From Solirubrum puertoriconensis (GTDB taxonomy: Bacteria > Bacteroidota > Bacteroidia > Cytophagales > Hymenobacteraceae): 64,000 nucleotides of DNA. The notes beneath the pieces are model-generated. The model was not told the origin of the DNA. It ran no database searches and was given only the letters and a program-made list of their open reading frames with translations. Where the stretch lies: contig NZ_LNAL01000007.1 of the NCBI RefSeq assembly GCF_001483135.1, positions 434,001 to 498,000 of the forward strand, given 5' to 3'. Both the position numbers and the translations under genes were made by a program. Of this stretch, positions 8,157 to 17,023 are shown piece after piece; positions within the stretch are counted from its first letter, which is position 1; each line of letters begins with the position of its first letter.

Positions 8157-10403
8157 TTACAAAATCCGTAGCTTGGCGAAGCTCAGCAGCAAGGTTTTCT
8201 CGCCCACGCCGCCTTCAAACTGAATAGTCGCCTTCGTTTGGCCCGCCTGGGTTTCTACTTTGGTTACAGTGCCGAAGCCAAACTTCGGGTGTTCTACTTT
8301 ATTGCCAGCAGCTAGGTTGCTCGTATCCGAAGGCTTAAAGTCGGCCGAGGGCACGTAGGGCTTAACCGGAGCGGCAGCAGGCTTAATCTTCTGAGCGCCC
8401 ACCAAATTTGAGCGGCGCTCTAGCACTGGGGCAAAGGGACTTTCCTCGGTACCGTACTTGAAGTCGACGTACGTGGGGTCGATTTCGTCGATGAAGCGGC
8501 TTTTCTCGCAGCTGCGCAGGTTGCCCCACTGGTAGCGAGAGGTAGCGTAGCTCAGTGTCAGTTTCTTCTCGGCCCGTGTGATAGCCACGTAAAACAAGCG
8601 GCGCTCTTCCTCTAGGTCGGCCCGCGAGGTAATCATCATTTGGGAGGGGAAGAGGTTTTCCTCCATGCCGACGATGTACACGTTGCGGAATTCCAGGCCC
8701 TTGGCCGAGTGAATGGTCATTAGCGTTACCGATTCGCCGTCGTCCTTGGCGTCCTTCAGGTCGGTGTCGGTTACCAAAGCAATGTCCTGTAGGAACGACG
8801 CCAACGACTTGTCTTCGCGCTCTGGATCATCAACGTACTCCTTGATACCATTCAGCAGTTCCTGAATGTTCTCGTAGCGCGACAAGCCCTCGATGCTCTT
8901 ATCGGCATACAAGTCTTCAATCATGCCCGAGTTCTTGGCAATGAACTTGGCGGCCTCAAAGGCGTCGTCCTTGGCGGCTACTACGGCGTAGCTCTTGATC
9001 TGCTCGGCAAAGCCCACCACGGGGTTCGACACGCGCGCCGGCAAGAACTTTTCGGCGTTGGCCACCACGTCCCACAAGGTTTCGTTGGCCTCATCAGCCG
9101 CGTTGATCAGCTTGCTGATGGTGGTGTCGCCGATGCCGCGCTTGGGGTAGTTGATGACGCGACGCAGCGCCTGCTCGTCGTTGGGGTTGACGGTGAGGCG
9201 CAGGTAGGCTACTAGGTCCTTAATCTCCTTGCGCTGATAGAAGCTCAGGCCGCCCACAATCTTGTACTTGATGTTGAGCTTGCGCAGGGCTTCTTCCATG
9301 GCGCGGCTCTGGGCGTTGGTGCGGTACAGGATGGCAAAGTCTTCGTAGGACAGATGGTGGTTCATCTTGTCCTCGTAGATGCCGTTGGCCACCAGCTTGC
9401 CTTCTTCGTTGTCCGAAGCTGCCCGAATCACCTCAATGCGCGGGCCTTCCTCGTTGTCGGAGAAAACGCTTTTGCGCAGCTGGGCCTGGTTGTTCTTGAT
9501 AACCGAGTTGGCCGCCTTCACGATGTTCTTGGTGGAGCGGTAATTCTGCTCCAGCTTGAAGATGGCTAGCTCGGGATAGTCCTTCTCGAAGTTGAGAATA
9601 TTCTGGATATCAGCGCCGCGGAAGGCGTAAATGCTCTGTGCATCGTCGCCCACCACGCAAATGTTGCGGTTTTTGGCCGAGAGCTTCCGCGTAATGAGGT
9701 ACTGCGAGTAGTTGGTATCCTGATACTCGTCCACCATCACGTAGTGGAAGATGTTCTGGTACTTGTTCAGGGCATCGGGGTGGTCCTTGAACAGCACGTT
9801 GGTTTGGTACAGCAGGTCGTCGAAGTCCATGGCGCCGGCCTTGAAGCAACGCTGCTGGTACTGCTGGTAAATCACCCCAATCTTCGGGCGCATGGCGGCC
9901 TCGTCGTCCTGCCGGATAACAGGGTCGTTGAGGTACTGCTGCACCGAGATGAGCTTGTTCTTGGCTGCCGAAATCCGACCTAGGACGGTGCTCGGCTTGT
10001 AGAGCTTGTCGTCGAGGTCCAGCTCTTTTACAATCTGCGAAACCAGAGTTTTGGTGTCCTGCGTGTCGTAGATGGTAAAGTGGCGCGGGTAGCCCAGCTT
10101 ATCGGCTTCCGAACGCAGAATACGCGCAAAGATGCTGTGGAAGGTGCCCATCCAGAGGTTCTTCGCCTCGGGGCCAACTACCTTCTCAATACGGGCCCGC
10201 ATTTCACGGGCGGCCTTATTGGTAAACGTAAGGGCCAGGATGTTGAACGGATCTACGCCCTTTTCCAGCAAGTGAGCAATGCGGTAGGTGAGTACCCGCG
10301 TTTTGCCCGAACCCGCACCCGCAATAATCATCGCCGGGCCTTCGGTGTGCAACACCGCGCCGCGCTGCGACTCGTTCAGTAAGTTCAGATAATCCAGTGC
10401 CAT
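8157..10403 (-). CDS. pcrA: ATP-dependent DNA helicase PcrA/UvrD
   Basis: A 748-residue superfamily 1A helicase that unwinds DNA 3'-5' in excision repair and replication-fork processing. Motifs appear in order: the Q-motif region LNESQRGAV, Walker A GAGSGKT (residues 29-35), DEYQDTN (Walker B), QNYRS, TIHSAKGLEF and VAITRAEKKL. The C-terminal 60 residues (VEHPKFGFGTVTKV) form the short Tudor-like module typical of PcrA, which in other bacteria contacts RNA polymerase. The protein lacks the nuclease domain of AddA/RecB. A -7 box on the minus strand at 10438-10445 lies about 35 bases upstream of the start. Confidence 0.95.
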   Translation of the reverse strand: MALDYLNLLNESQRGAVLHTEGPAMIIAGAGSGKTRVLTYRIAHLLEKGVDPFNILALTFTNKAAREMRARIEKVVGPEAKNLWMGTFHSIFARILRSEADKLGYPRHFTIYDTQDTKTLVSQIVKELDLDDKLYKPSTVLGRISAAKNKLISVQQYLNDPVIRQDDEAAMRPKIGVIYQQYQQRCFKAGAMDFDDLLYQTNVLFKDHPDALNKYQNIFHYVMVDEYQDTNYSQYLITRKLSAKNRNICVVGDDAQSIYAFRGADIQNILNFEKDYPELAIFKLEQNYRSTKNIVKAANSVIKNNQAQLRKSVFSDNEEGPRIEVIRAASDNEEGKLVANGIYEDKMNHHLSYEDFAILYRTNAQSRAMEEALRKLNIKYKIVGGLSFYQRKEIKDLVAYLRLTVNPNDEQALRRVINYPKRGIGDTTISKLINAADEANETLWDVVANAEKFLPARVSNPVVGFAEQIKSYAVVAAKDDAFEAAKFIAKNSGMIEDLYADKSIEGLSRYENIQELLNGIKEYVDDPEREDKSLASFLQDIALVTDTDLKDAKDDGESVTLMTIHSAKGLEFRNVYIVGMEENLFPSQMMITSRADLEEERRLFYVAITRAEKKLTLSYATSRYQWGNLRSCEKSRFIDEIDPTYVDFKYGTEESPFAPVLERRSNLVGAQKIKPAAAPVKPYVPSADFKPSDTSNLAAGNKVEHPKFGFGTVTKVETQAGQTKATIQFEGGVGEKTLLLSFAKLRIL

Positions 10404-10437
10404 TCTCTTTCTTGTAGCCCGATTACAGGCTAAACAA

Positions 10438-10445
10438 CAAAGGTA
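10438..10445 (-). promoter_or_regulatory. -7 promoter element for pcrA
   Basis: TACCTTTG on the minus strand fits the Bacteroidota -7 consensus TAnnTTTG and lies 35 bases before the pcrA start. I saw no clear -33 element. Confidence 0.55.
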
Positions 10446-10565
10446 AGGCTAAAGCTCCGCCGCTCGAAAGAGAATAGCAGCATTGCTCCCCGGCAAAGAA
10501 AGTTGAATAACGATCTAGGCGAACTTCAGCCTCTGCGCAGGTGTTCCACACCGAATCCTCAGCTG

Positions 10566-10574
10566 TATCTTTGC
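10566..10574 (+). promoter_or_regulatory. -7 promoter element for the DUF3109 gene
   Basis: TATCTTTGC is a perfect match to the Bacteroidota -7 consensus TAnnTTTG(C). It lies 24 bases before ATG 10598, which rules out the longer frame start at 10541 because that would lie upstream of the transcript. Confidence 0.65.
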
Positions 10575-10597
10575 GGTTCGCTTTTGCGCCTGATTCC

Positions 10598-11170
10598 ATG
10601 ATTGTCATCCAGAATACCATCGTTTCCGACGATGTCCGCGACCAGTTTTTCGTTTGCAACCTTGAGCGCTGCAAGGGTGCTTGCTGCGTTGAAGGCGACC
10701 TAGGGGCTCCGCTCGAAGAGGAAGAACTTAAGATTCTGGAGCAGGAATACGACAAGATTAAGCCATTCCTTACCCTAGGTGGCCGCCATGCTATCGAGGA
10801 GCAAGGGCTGTACATCAAGGATTGGGAAGGCGACTACAGCACCACCACCATCGATAACCGCGAATGCGCCTACGCCCTCTACGACGAGCGCGGTATTCTG
10901 AAATGCGGCATCGAGCAGGCTTACTTAGCCGGCGCCACCACGTTCAAAAAACCTATCAGCTGCCACTTGTACCCCATCCGCATCAGCAAGTACGATGAGT
11001 TCGACGCGCTGAATTACGACCGATGGGAAATCTGCAACCCGGCGTGTGCCTTCGGAGCGCAGCTAGGCGTACCAGTTTACAAGTTTCTGAAGGAGCCGCT
11101 GATTCGGAAATATGGAGAGCAGTGGTACTCCGAGCTGGTTCAGGAGATTGAAGCTCCAAAAGCAAGCTAA
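10598..11170 (+). CDS. DUF3109 family Cys-cluster protein
   Basis: A 190-residue cytoplasmic protein of DUF3109, a relative of the YkgJ-type zinc/iron-binding domain. Eight cysteines include [11 protein letters not shown] near the N-terminus, ECAY and KCGIEQ in the middle, SCHLYPIR, and CNPAC near the C-terminus, consistent with a metal or Fe-S site. No catalytic role is established for the family. ATG 10598 is chosen because a perfect -7 promoter box sits just upstream. It is divergent from pcrA and convergent with accC, separated from the latter by an exceptionally long hairpin. Confidence 0.85.
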   Translation: MIVIQNTIVSDDVRDQFFVCNLERCKGACCVEGDLGAPLEEEELKILEQEYDKIKPFLTLGGRHAIEEQGLYIKDWEGDYSTTTIDNRECAYALYDERGILKCGIEQAYLAGATTFKKPISCHLYPIRISKYDEFDALNYDRWEICNPACAFGAQLGVPVYKFLKEPLIRKYGEQWYSELVQEIEAPKAS

Positions 11171-11176
11171 CTGAAA

Positions 11177-11244
11177 GCCACACCGGCCAACGAAAACGGC
11201 CCGTTCTGTTCGCAGAACGGGCCGTTTTCGTTGGCCGGTGTGGC
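11177..11244. terminator. Very long perfect hairpin between convergent genes
   Basis: A 32-base perfect stem (starting GCCACACCGGCC, ending GGTGTGGC) with a TTCG tetraloop. It occupies nearly all of the gap between the DUF3109 stop (11170) and the accC stop (11251). No T-run follows on either strand, so it may stop polymerase by stem strength alone or be an RNase III target on both transcripts. Confidence 0.75.
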
Positions 11245-11250
11245 CACTGA

Positions 11251-12594
11251 TTACAGCGTCGAGAAGTCAAACGACTCCAGGAACTTCGTGGTGAAGTTGC
11301 CGGCCTTGAAGTCCTCGTTGTCCATCAGCTTCAGGTGGAAGGGGATGGTCGTTTTGATGCCCTCAACCACGAACTCCGACAGCGCACGCTTCATCTTCAC
11401 CACGCACTCCTCGCGGGTTTGCGCAACGGTGATGAGCTTGGCAATCATCGAGTCGTAGTTCGGCGGAATCTGGTACCCAGCATACACGTGGGTGTCTACG
11501 CGTACGCCGTGGCCGCCCGGGATGTGCAGCACTGTGATTTTGCCAGGCGACGGACGGAAGTCCTTTGTCGGGTCCTCGGCGTTGATGCGGCACTCCATGG
11601 CGTGCAGCTTGGGCATATAGTTTTTGCCCGAAATCGGGATGCCAGCCGCAACTTTGATTTGCTCCTTAATGAGGTCGAAGTTGATTACTTCCTCCGTCAC
11701 GGGGTGCTCCACCTGAATACGGGTGTTCATCTCCATGAAGTAGAAGTCGCGGTTTTTGTCGACCAGGAACTCGATGGTGCCTACGCCTTCGTAGCCAATG
11801 GAAGCAGCACCCGCAATGGCCGCTTTGCCCATCTTCTCACGCAGCTCGTCCGTCATAAAGGGCGAGGGAGCTTCCTCCACCAGCTTTTGGTGACGACGCT
11901 GAATCGAGCAGTCGCGCTCCGACAAGTGGCAGACCGTGCCAAACTGGTCGCCGGCTACCTGAATTTCGATGTGGCGGGGTTCCTCTACAAACTTCTCCAG
12001 GTACACACCGTCGTTGCCGAAGGCCGCTTTGGCTTCGGTACGAGCGTCGTTCCAAGCTTTTTCGAACTCGTCTTCGCTCTTGATGATGCGCATGCCGCGG
12101 CCGCCACCACCGGCCGTCGCCTTCAGGATAACAGGGTACTTAATTTCTAGCGCAACGCGCTTGCCTTGCTCCAGCGAATCAAGCAGACCATCAGAACCCG
12201 GAATGGTGGGCACGCCGGCTTTCTTCATTGTGTCCTTGGCCGACGCTTTGTCGCCCATGGCGTTGATCATCTCGGGCGAAGCACCGATGAACTTGATGCC
12301 ATTTTCGCGGCAAATGCGCGAGAACTCCGCGTTTTCCGACAAAAAGCCGTAGCCCGGGTGAATGGCGTCGGCGTTCGTGATTTCGGCGGCCGCAATCAGG
12401 TTCGGAATGTTCAGGTAGCTGTCGCGCGAGGGGGCTGGGCCAATGCACACGGCCTCATCGGCGAAGCGTACGTGCAGGCTTTCCTTATCGGCGGTGGAGT
12501 AAACGGCCACCGTTTTGATGCCCATTTCGCGGCAGGTGCGGATTACGCGAAGCGCAATTTCGCCGCGGTTGGCGATGAGTATTTTCTTGAACAC
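11251..12594 (-). CDS. accC: Acetyl-CoA carboxylase biotin carboxylase subunit AccC
   Basis: A 447-residue biotin carboxylase that uses ATP and bicarbonate to carboxylate the biotin on AccB, the first half-reaction of malonyl-CoA formation. It opens with [19 protein letters not shown]. The ATP-grasp Gly-rich loop is [13 protein letters not shown], and the active-site segment [13 protein letters not shown] is intact. The start is GTG at 12594. It is the last gene of the DUF177-rpmF-plsX-fabH-efp-accB-accC block; a 104-base spacer with repeats separates it from accB. The carboxyltransferase genes are not in the window. Confidence 0.97.
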   Translation of the reverse strand: MFKKILIANRGEIALRVIRTCREMGIKTVAVYSTADKESLHVRFADEAVCIGPAPSRDSYLNIPNLIAAAEITNADAIHPGYGFLSENAEFSRICRENGIKFIGASPEMINAMGDKASAKDTMKKAGVPTIPGSDGLLDSLEQGKRVALEIKYPVILKATAGGGGRGMRIIKSEDEFEKAWNDARTEAKAAFGNDGVYLEKFVEEPRHIEIQVAGDQFGTVCHLSERDCSIQRRHQKLVEEAPSPFMTDELREKMGKAAIAGAASIGYEGVGTIEFLVDKNRDFYFMEMNTRIQVEHPVTEEVINFDLIKEQIKVAAGIPISGKNYMPKLHAMECRINAEDPTKDFRPSPGKITVLHIPGGHGVRVDTHVYAGYQIPPNYDSMIAKLITVAQTREECVVKMKRALSEFVVEGIKTTIPFHLKLMDNEDFKAGNFTTKFLESFDFSTL

Positions 12595-12620
12595 AGCTCT
12601 GGGTGTAGATAGGAGAGATG

Positions 12621-12694
12621 AGAGCTTAGAACTTAGATGCGGCAGGCGTATCAGCTTACCTTTTCTAAATTCTAAGCTCTCAATTCTAAGCTCT
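12621..12694. repeat. Inverted and direct 11-base repeats between accB and accC
   Basis: AGAGCTTAGAA at 12621-12631 is the complement of TTCTAAGCTCT, which occurs twice in tandem at 12670-12680 and 12684-12694. The spacer is AT-rich compared with its surroundings. Either copy can pair with the upstream arm, giving two mutually exclusive hairpins in the accB-accC message. It could be regulatory or the remnant of a small repetitive element. Confidence 0.7.
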
Positions 12695-12698
12695 GAAA

Positions 12699-13256
12699 TT
12701 ACATCGGCTCGATGAGGAACAGCGGCTGGTCGTACTCAACGGGCGAAGAGTTGTCGACCATTACTTTCACGATGCGGCCGCGCTGCTCAGCTTCAATCTC
12801 GTTGAAGAGCTTCATGGCTTCGATGATGCAAATCACCTGTCCCTGCTCAACCACGTCGCCCACGCCTACGAAGGGCGGGTTTTCGGGGCTGCTCGAGCGG
12901 TAGAACGTACCAATCATCGGGGCCTTTAGCGCTACCGTGTTGCTAGCAGCCGGAGCCTCGGCTGGCGCAGCGGCCGACGTGGCAGCTTGCGGAGCCGGAG
13001 CGGCGGCCGGAGTGGCTTGCGGAGCCGGTGCAGCTACGGGAGCCGGAGCGTGCTGAGCCGGGGCGGCAGCGCCTACGCTCAGTACTTTGGTGTTGGGCTC
13101 GCGCTGTACCGAGATTTTAAACTCTTCGGTCTCGATGTTGACTTTGTTCAGACCCGACTTCGCGATGAAGTCGATCAGCTCTTGCAGTTCTTTGGCTTTC
13201 ATGGCAGCGGGGGAGGGCTTTTGCGGCACCTTGTCCTTATTTGACTCTTTCGACAT
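12699..13256 (-). CDS. accB: Biotin carboxyl carrier protein AccB
   Basis: A 185-residue biotin carrier of acetyl-CoA carboxylase. An N-terminal helical region ([17 protein letters not shown]) is followed by an Ala/Pro-rich mobile linker (about residues 62-105) and the C-terminal biotinyl domain. The domain contains [11 protein letters not shown], in which Lys149 is the expected biotinylation site. ATG 13256 overlaps the end of efp by 20 bases. A later ATG at residue 19 (MKAKELQEL) is an alternative start that would avoid the overlap; the Lys-rich first 18 residues are less conserved in this family. Members of this block supply malonyl-CoA to FabH. Confidence 0.95.
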   Translation of the reverse strand: MSKESNKDKVPQKPSPAAMKAKELQELIDFIAKSGLNKVNIETEEFKISVQREPNTKVLSVGAAAPAQHAPAPVAAPAPQATPAAAPAPQAATSAAAPAEAPAASNTVALKAPMIGTFYRSSSPENPPFVGVGDVVEQGQVICIIEAMKLFNEIEAEQRGRIVKVMVDNSSPVEYDQPLFLIEPM

Positions 13257-13800
13257 AAGTGTAGTCGCGGGTGTCGACGCGGATTTTCTGGTCTTGATCG
13301 ATGAACAACGGCACCTGAATGCGGGCACCCGTTTCCACGATGGCCGGCTTAAGGGTGTTGGTAGCAGTGTCGCCGCGCAGGCCCGGCTCGGTGTAGGTTA
13401 CCACCAACTCAACGAAAGCGGGCAGTTCGGCCGTTAGGGGCTGTTCGGTTTCGGCGTGGAACAGGATGGTTACTTCCTGGCCTTCCTTCATCAAATCGGC
13501 AAACGGCACCATGGCTTCGGGCAGCGTTACCTGCTCGAAGGAGCTGTTGTCCATGAAGTTGTAGCCGTAGTCGTCTTTGTAAAGGAATTGGTGGGGGCGC
13601 TGCTCTACCCGGGCAGTTTCAACTTTAACACCTGCGTTGAAGGTGTTGTCGATAACCTTACCGGTTTTGATGTTGCGCATTTTGGTACGCACAAAAGCAG
13701 GGCCTTTGCCCGGCTTCACGTGCTGGAATTCCGTGATGACGTGCAGGTCTCCGTTGTAGTTTAGAACGAGACCGTTGCGAAAATCCGCGGTGGTTGCCAT
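13237..13800 (-). CDS. efp: Translation elongation factor P
   Basis: A 187-residue EF-P that relieves ribosome stalling at polyproline stretches. The N-terminal KOW-like domain has the loop HVKPGKGPAF, in which Lys32 is the position modified in other bacteria; two OB-fold domains follow, ending with [13 protein letters not shown]. The loop carries Lys rather than Arg, so EarP-type rhamnosylation is not expected; which modification applies here is not evident. The stop overlaps the start of accB by 20 bases, implying coupled translation of efp and accB. A weak -7-like TATACTTGC lies at 13958-13966 on the minus strand. Confidence 0.96.
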   Translation of the reverse strand: MATTADFRNGLVLNYNGDLHVITEFQHVKPGKGPAFVRTKMRNIKTGKVIDNTFNAGVKVETARVEQRPHQFLYKDDYGYNFMDNSSFEQVTLPEAMVPFADLMKEGQEVTILFHAETEQPLTAELPAFVELVVTYTEPGLRGDTATNTLKPAIVETGARIQVPLFIDQDQKIRVDTRDYTYVERVK

Positions 13801-13994
13801 TGCTGGGGAAAGAAATGTGGGAAATCGAGGTGTTGTGTGCTGAACCCGGATGGAAACTCCGGGTTTTGGTACGACTGCTTAACTGGCAGTTACTAGGTGT
13901 TTTGGATGGAAACAGAACGTGCCGACCCGTTGAGTGGCGGGGCGGCACGTCGGGGGTGCAAGTATAGGAGTTTTCCGCGTCAGGCCGCCCTAAG

Positions 13995-15008
13995 TTAGGC
14001 GTTCTGGGGGTCGGGCTTGGGGTCGTAGGCCCACTTGAGGTACAAGGAACCCCAGGTGAAGCCACCACCAAACGCGGCCAGAATCAGGTTGTTGCCTTTG
14101 CGCAGCTGGCTTTCATAATCGGCCAGACACAGCGGAATAGTAGCGTTGGTGGTGTTGCCGTATTTGTGAATGTTCAGCATCACCTTGTCGGCCCCAATAC
14201 CTACGCGCTGGGCCGTAGCATCAATGATGCGCTTGTTGGCTTGGTGAGGCACCAGCCAATCGATGCTCTCGGGGGTAAGATTGTTGCGCTCGGCTACCTG
14301 AGCGGCTACGTCGGCCATGCCTTTTACGGCAAACTTGTACACCGTGGCGCCTTCCTGATACACAAAATGCTCGCGGTTGGCTACGGTTTCGGCAGAAGGC
14401 GGACGGCGCGACCCGCCGGCTTTCTGGTGCAAGAATTGCTCTCCCGAGCCGTCGGAGTGTAACTCCTGATCGAGCAGACCTAGGCCGTCGGTGCTGGGCT
14501 CGAGCAGCACGGCACCAGCTCCATCACCGAAGATGATGCACGTAGCGCGGTCGGAGTAGTCGATGATGCTCGACATTTTATCGGCACCCACTATAATGAC
14601 TTTTTGGTAGGTGCCAGCCTTAATAAACGAAGCGCCTGTGGCCAATGCGTAGAGAAAGCCCGAGCAAGCCGCCTGCATATCAAAGCTAAACGCTTTGGTG
14701 AGGCCTACAGCCGCTGAAATGATATTGGCCGTGGCCGGAAACACCAAGTCGGGCGTGGTGGTGGCGCAAATCAGGAGGTCGACATCCTCGGGGCGGGTGC
14801 CCGTTTTTTGCAGCAACTGCTCAACGGCTTTGATGCCCATCACCGAGGTGCCTTGGTTTTCACCTTTCAGGATGCGGCGTTCTTTGATGCCCGTACGGCT
14901 TTGGATCCACTCGTCGTTGGTTTCTACCAGGGTTTCGAGCTCCTGGTTCGTCAAGACGTAATCGGGTACGTAGGCGCCTACGCCGGTGATGGCAGCGGTC
15001 AGCTTCAT
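13995..15008 (-). CDS. fabH: Beta-ketoacyl-ACP synthase III FabH
   Basis: A 337-residue KAS III that condenses acetyl-CoA (or another acyl-CoA primer) with malonyl-ACP to start fatty-acid synthesis. The catalytic triad is visible: Cys115 in AACSGF, His255 in VPHQANKR and Asn285 in YGNTTN. The N-terminal [13 protein letters not shown] and [14 protein letters not shown] are typical. It follows plsX on the same strand, but a terminator-like hairpin lies in the 109-base gap, so the two may be only partly co-transcribed. Primer preference (straight or branched) cannot be read from the sequence. Confidence 0.97.
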   Translation of the reverse strand: MKLTAAITGVGAYVPDYVLTNQELETLVETNDEWIQSRTGIKERRILKGENQGTSVMGIKAVEQLLQKTGTRPEDVDLLICATTTPDLVFPATANIISAAVGLTKAFSFDMQAACSGFLYALATGASFIKAGTYQKVIIVGADKMSSIIDYSDRATCIIFGDGAGAVLLEPSTDGLGLLDQELHSDGSGEQFLHQKAGGSRRPPSAETVANREHFVYQEGATVYKFAVKGMADVAAQVAERNNLTPESIDWLVPHQANKRIIDATAQRVGIGADKVMLNIHKYGNTTNATIPLCLADYESQLRKGNNLILAAFGGGFTWGSLYLKWAYDPKPDPQNA

Positions 15009-15066
15009 TGCAAAGGATTAAAAAAGCGGCGGAGAGAAATTGGCAAGTAAAACGGCCGCCAAGGTA

Positions 15067-15096
15067 GCAAAAAGTCCGGCCGAGAGGGCCGGACTT
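15067..15096 (-). terminator. Terminator or attenuator between plsX and fabH
   Basis: A 10-base stem (AAGTCCGGCC with its complement) and a 5-base loop, followed on the minus strand by a run of five T. It lies inside an otherwise co-directional block, so it may set the ratio of plsX to fabH expression. Confidence 0.7.
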
Positions 15097-15117
15097 GCGT
15101 GCGAATTTACTTCCGCC

Positions 15118-16059
15118 TTACGATTTAAATGTGCTCTTGATTTGCTCGGCAATGCCCGAATGAGCCATTTGGTAGCCTTGCAGGAGCATGTTGCTAATAG
15201 CCAGCGGGGTGCTTACGCCGTGGCCAATAATAGCATTGTCGTTGATTCCCAGGATGGGCGAACCACCAACCGACTCGTAGTTAAATTTGTCGAAGAATGG
15301 GTCGTGCATGTTGCGAGCGGCCAGCAAGTCGTAGATTGACTCCGCCATTTTCAGCACCACATTGCCCGTGAAACCGTCGCACACAATTACATCGGCCTTG
15401 TCGTTGAACAGGTCGCGGCCCTCGATGTTGCCGATGAAGTGAATGTGCGGGTTTACTTTGAGCAGCTGATGAGCCTGCTGCGTCAGCGTTGTGCCTTTGC
15501 CTTCTTCCTCGCCTAGGTTCATGAGGCCCACAGTTGGCTTCTCAATGCCCAACACGTACTGCGCGTAGAGCGACCCAAGCTCGCCGAATTGCTCCAGCAT
15601 TTCGGGTTTGCATTCGGCGTTGGCACCTACGTCGAGCATAATGCCAAAGCCACCGTGCTCCTTCGGAACGAAGTTGGCAATAGCGGGGCGAAGTACGCCG
15701 GGCACAGGCTTTACGCTGAACATTGCACCCACAAGCATGGCGCCTGTGTTACCAGCTGAGCAGAAGGCTTCGACTTCGCCGGCGTGCAGCATGCGGTAAC
15801 CTACTGCAATGCTCGAGTCCTGCTTTTGTTGGTAGGCTTTGGCCGGGTGCTCACCCATCTGAATGATCTGGGTGGCGTTTACCAGCTCCAGCGAGGCAGC
15901 GGCATCGCCGTAAGCCTCTAGCAGGGGGCGTACGGCCTCTTCCTGGCCAATGAGCACGATTTGGGCCTTGCCAGCTAGCTTTTCAGCGGCAAGCACGGCA
16001 CCGTCCACGGCAGCTTGAGGGGCGAAGTCGCCCCCCATTGCGTCGAGGGCTATTTTCAT
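15118..16059 (-). CDS. plsX: Phosphate acyltransferase PlsX
   Basis: A 313-residue PlsX that makes acyl-phosphate from acyl-ACP for phospholipid synthesis by PlsY. It opens with [14 protein letters not shown], the hallmark of the family, and contains [24 protein letters not shown] and the C-terminal [14 protein letters not shown]. It sits in the conserved order rpmF-plsX-fabH, linking ribosome and lipid synthesis genes. A 12-base hairpin at 16098-16124 separates it from rpmF. Confidence 0.97.
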   Translation of the reverse strand: MKIALDAMGGDFAPQAAVDGAVLAAEKLAGKAQIVLIGQEEAVRPLLEAYGDAAASLELVNATQIIQMGEHPAKAYQQKQDSSIAVGYRMLHAGEVEAFCSAGNTGAMLVGAMFSVKPVPGVLRPAIANFVPKEHGGFGIMLDVGANAECKPEMLEQFGELGSLYAQYVLGIEKPTVGLMNLGEEEGKGTTLTQQAHQLLKVNPHIHFIGNIEGRDLFNDKADVIVCDGFTGNVVLKMAESIYDLLAARNMHDPFFDKFNYESVGGSPILGINDNAIIGHGVSTPLAISNMLLQGYQMAHSGIAEQIKSTFKS

Positions 16060-16097
16060 GAAAGCAGAATGAAGAACAGTCGGCGGTTATAACTGAA

Positions 16098-16124
16098 ACC
16101 GGCGGCCGAGTGTCGGCCGCCGGT
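16098..16124 (-). terminator. Hairpin between rpmF and plsX
   Basis: A 12-base perfect stem ACCGGCGGCCGA/TCGGCCGCCGGT with a 3-base loop. No T-run follows on the minus strand, so it is more likely a message-processing or partial attenuation site than a full terminator. Confidence 0.5.
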
Positions 16125-16142
16125 CAGAAAGGAGAGGCTAGG

Positions 16143-16364
16143 TTATTCCTCGTCGGTTGAAGCGGCGGCCGAAGCTACGGGAGCGTAGTTCTTAACAGCA
16201 ATTTTACCGTTGAGGTACAGGTCACCGTCCACTACGTAAGCGCGGTGGCGCAGGTGCAGTTCGCCAGTGGTTTGGCAAACAGAAACTGCTTTAGCGTCGA
16301 GTTTGTAGTGGGTGCGACGCTTGTCGCGGCGAACGGCGGAGACGCGTCGTTTGGGGTGTGCCAT
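16143..16364 (-). CDS. rpmF: 50S ribosomal protein L32
   Basis: A 73-residue bL32. The N-terminus MAHPKRRVSAVRRDKRRTHY and the ELHLRHRAYVVDGDLYLNGK segment are diagnostic. Only one Cys (in VCQTTG) is present, so it is the zinc-free form. The acidic, Ala/Ser-rich last dozen residues extend beyond the usual end. It lies between the DUF177 gene and plsX, the arrangement found in many bacteria. Confidence 0.96.
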   Translation of the reverse strand: MAHPKRRVSAVRRDKRRTHYKLDAKAVSVCQTTGELHLRHRAYVVDGDLYLNGKIAVKNYAPVASAAASTDEE

Positions 16365-16412
16365 GAGTGAAAGTGGGTATTAAAACAAAAGAAAAGTGTC
16401 AGCGAAGAAAGG

Positions 16413-16946
16413 CTAGTTGAGGTTGCGCAAAGCGTTCCAGCGTGGGTCGCTGGCATCCTCATCGTCATCGTCGTCGGAAGCTGCACCGGTGGAGTAGATG
16501 AGCTTCGCGTCGGCGTCGGGGTTTTCATCGGGCTCGTCTTGGAAGCGCGGGTGCAGCTTCTTCATCGGAATGGCCAAGCCGATGTAATCGAAAAAGTGCT
16601 GAGCCAGCGGTAGCGTCTGCGTATCGGGCGTGATTTGCAGCACATCGTCGTCGAGCTCGGCTTCGTGGTCTCCGAAGCGCACTAGCAATTGGTGCGTCAC
16701 GTCGATGGGTTGGTCGAACTCGTCGAGGCTCCGGTCGCAAATAAGCTTCACGGTACCTTCGATGTGAATGCCGAGCACGATGCGTTGCGCGGTTTTATCG
16801 AGCACTACATCGGCACGCAGCTTACCGTCCGGAATCAGCGTCTGATCGAATTGCTCGAAAAAGTCCGTGCCTAGGTCGAAAACGTACTCATGCGTTTTCT
16901 CGCTTAGCGCGGCTATTTGCAAATCGTATTGCGTATCCTTTTTCAC
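16413..16946 (-). CDS. DUF177/YceD family protein
   Basis: A YceD-type protein of about 177 residues, the usual upstream partner of rpmF; relatives are linked to 23S rRNA maturation in plants and bacteria. The middle shows LICDRSLDEFDQPI, where the family often has Cys pairs, and the C-terminus is a run of Asp/Glu ending DPRWNALRNL. The frame extends upstream to a TTG at 16970, but that TTG is part of a perfect -7 box, so it would lie outside the message. GTG 16946, giving MKKDTQYDLQI, is the more likely start. This is probably the first gene of the long lipid block. Confidence 0.85.
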   Translation of the reverse strand: MKKDTQYDLQIAALSEKTHEYVFDLGTDFFEQFDQTLIPDGKLRADVVLDKTAQRIVLGIHIEGTVKLICDRSLDEFDQPIDVTHQLLVRFGDHEAELDDDVLQITPDTQTLPLAQHFFDYIGLAIPMKKLHPRFQDEPDENPDADAKLIYSTGAASDDDDDEDASDPRWNALRNLN

Positions 16947-16966
16947 GGGAGGCTTTTTAGCAGGCG

Positions 16967-16975
16967 GCAAAAATA
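16967..16975 (-). promoter_or_regulatory. -7 promoter element for the DUF177-rpmF-lipid block
   Basis: TATTTTTGC on the minus strand matches TAnnTTTG(C). It overlaps the upstream TTG candidate start at 16970 and lies 20 bases before GTG 16946, which supports the latter as the real start. Confidence 0.6.
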
Positions 16976-17023
16976 GATATTATTTGCCGCACAGGGAATG
17001 AAACAGTGGCTTTTAGGCTGAAA

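Noticed and set aside
11335-12150. Long plus-strand frame of 271 codons opposite accC
   Set aside because: It is the antisense shadow of a strongly conserved gene in GC-rich DNA, without its own promoter or recognisable domain.
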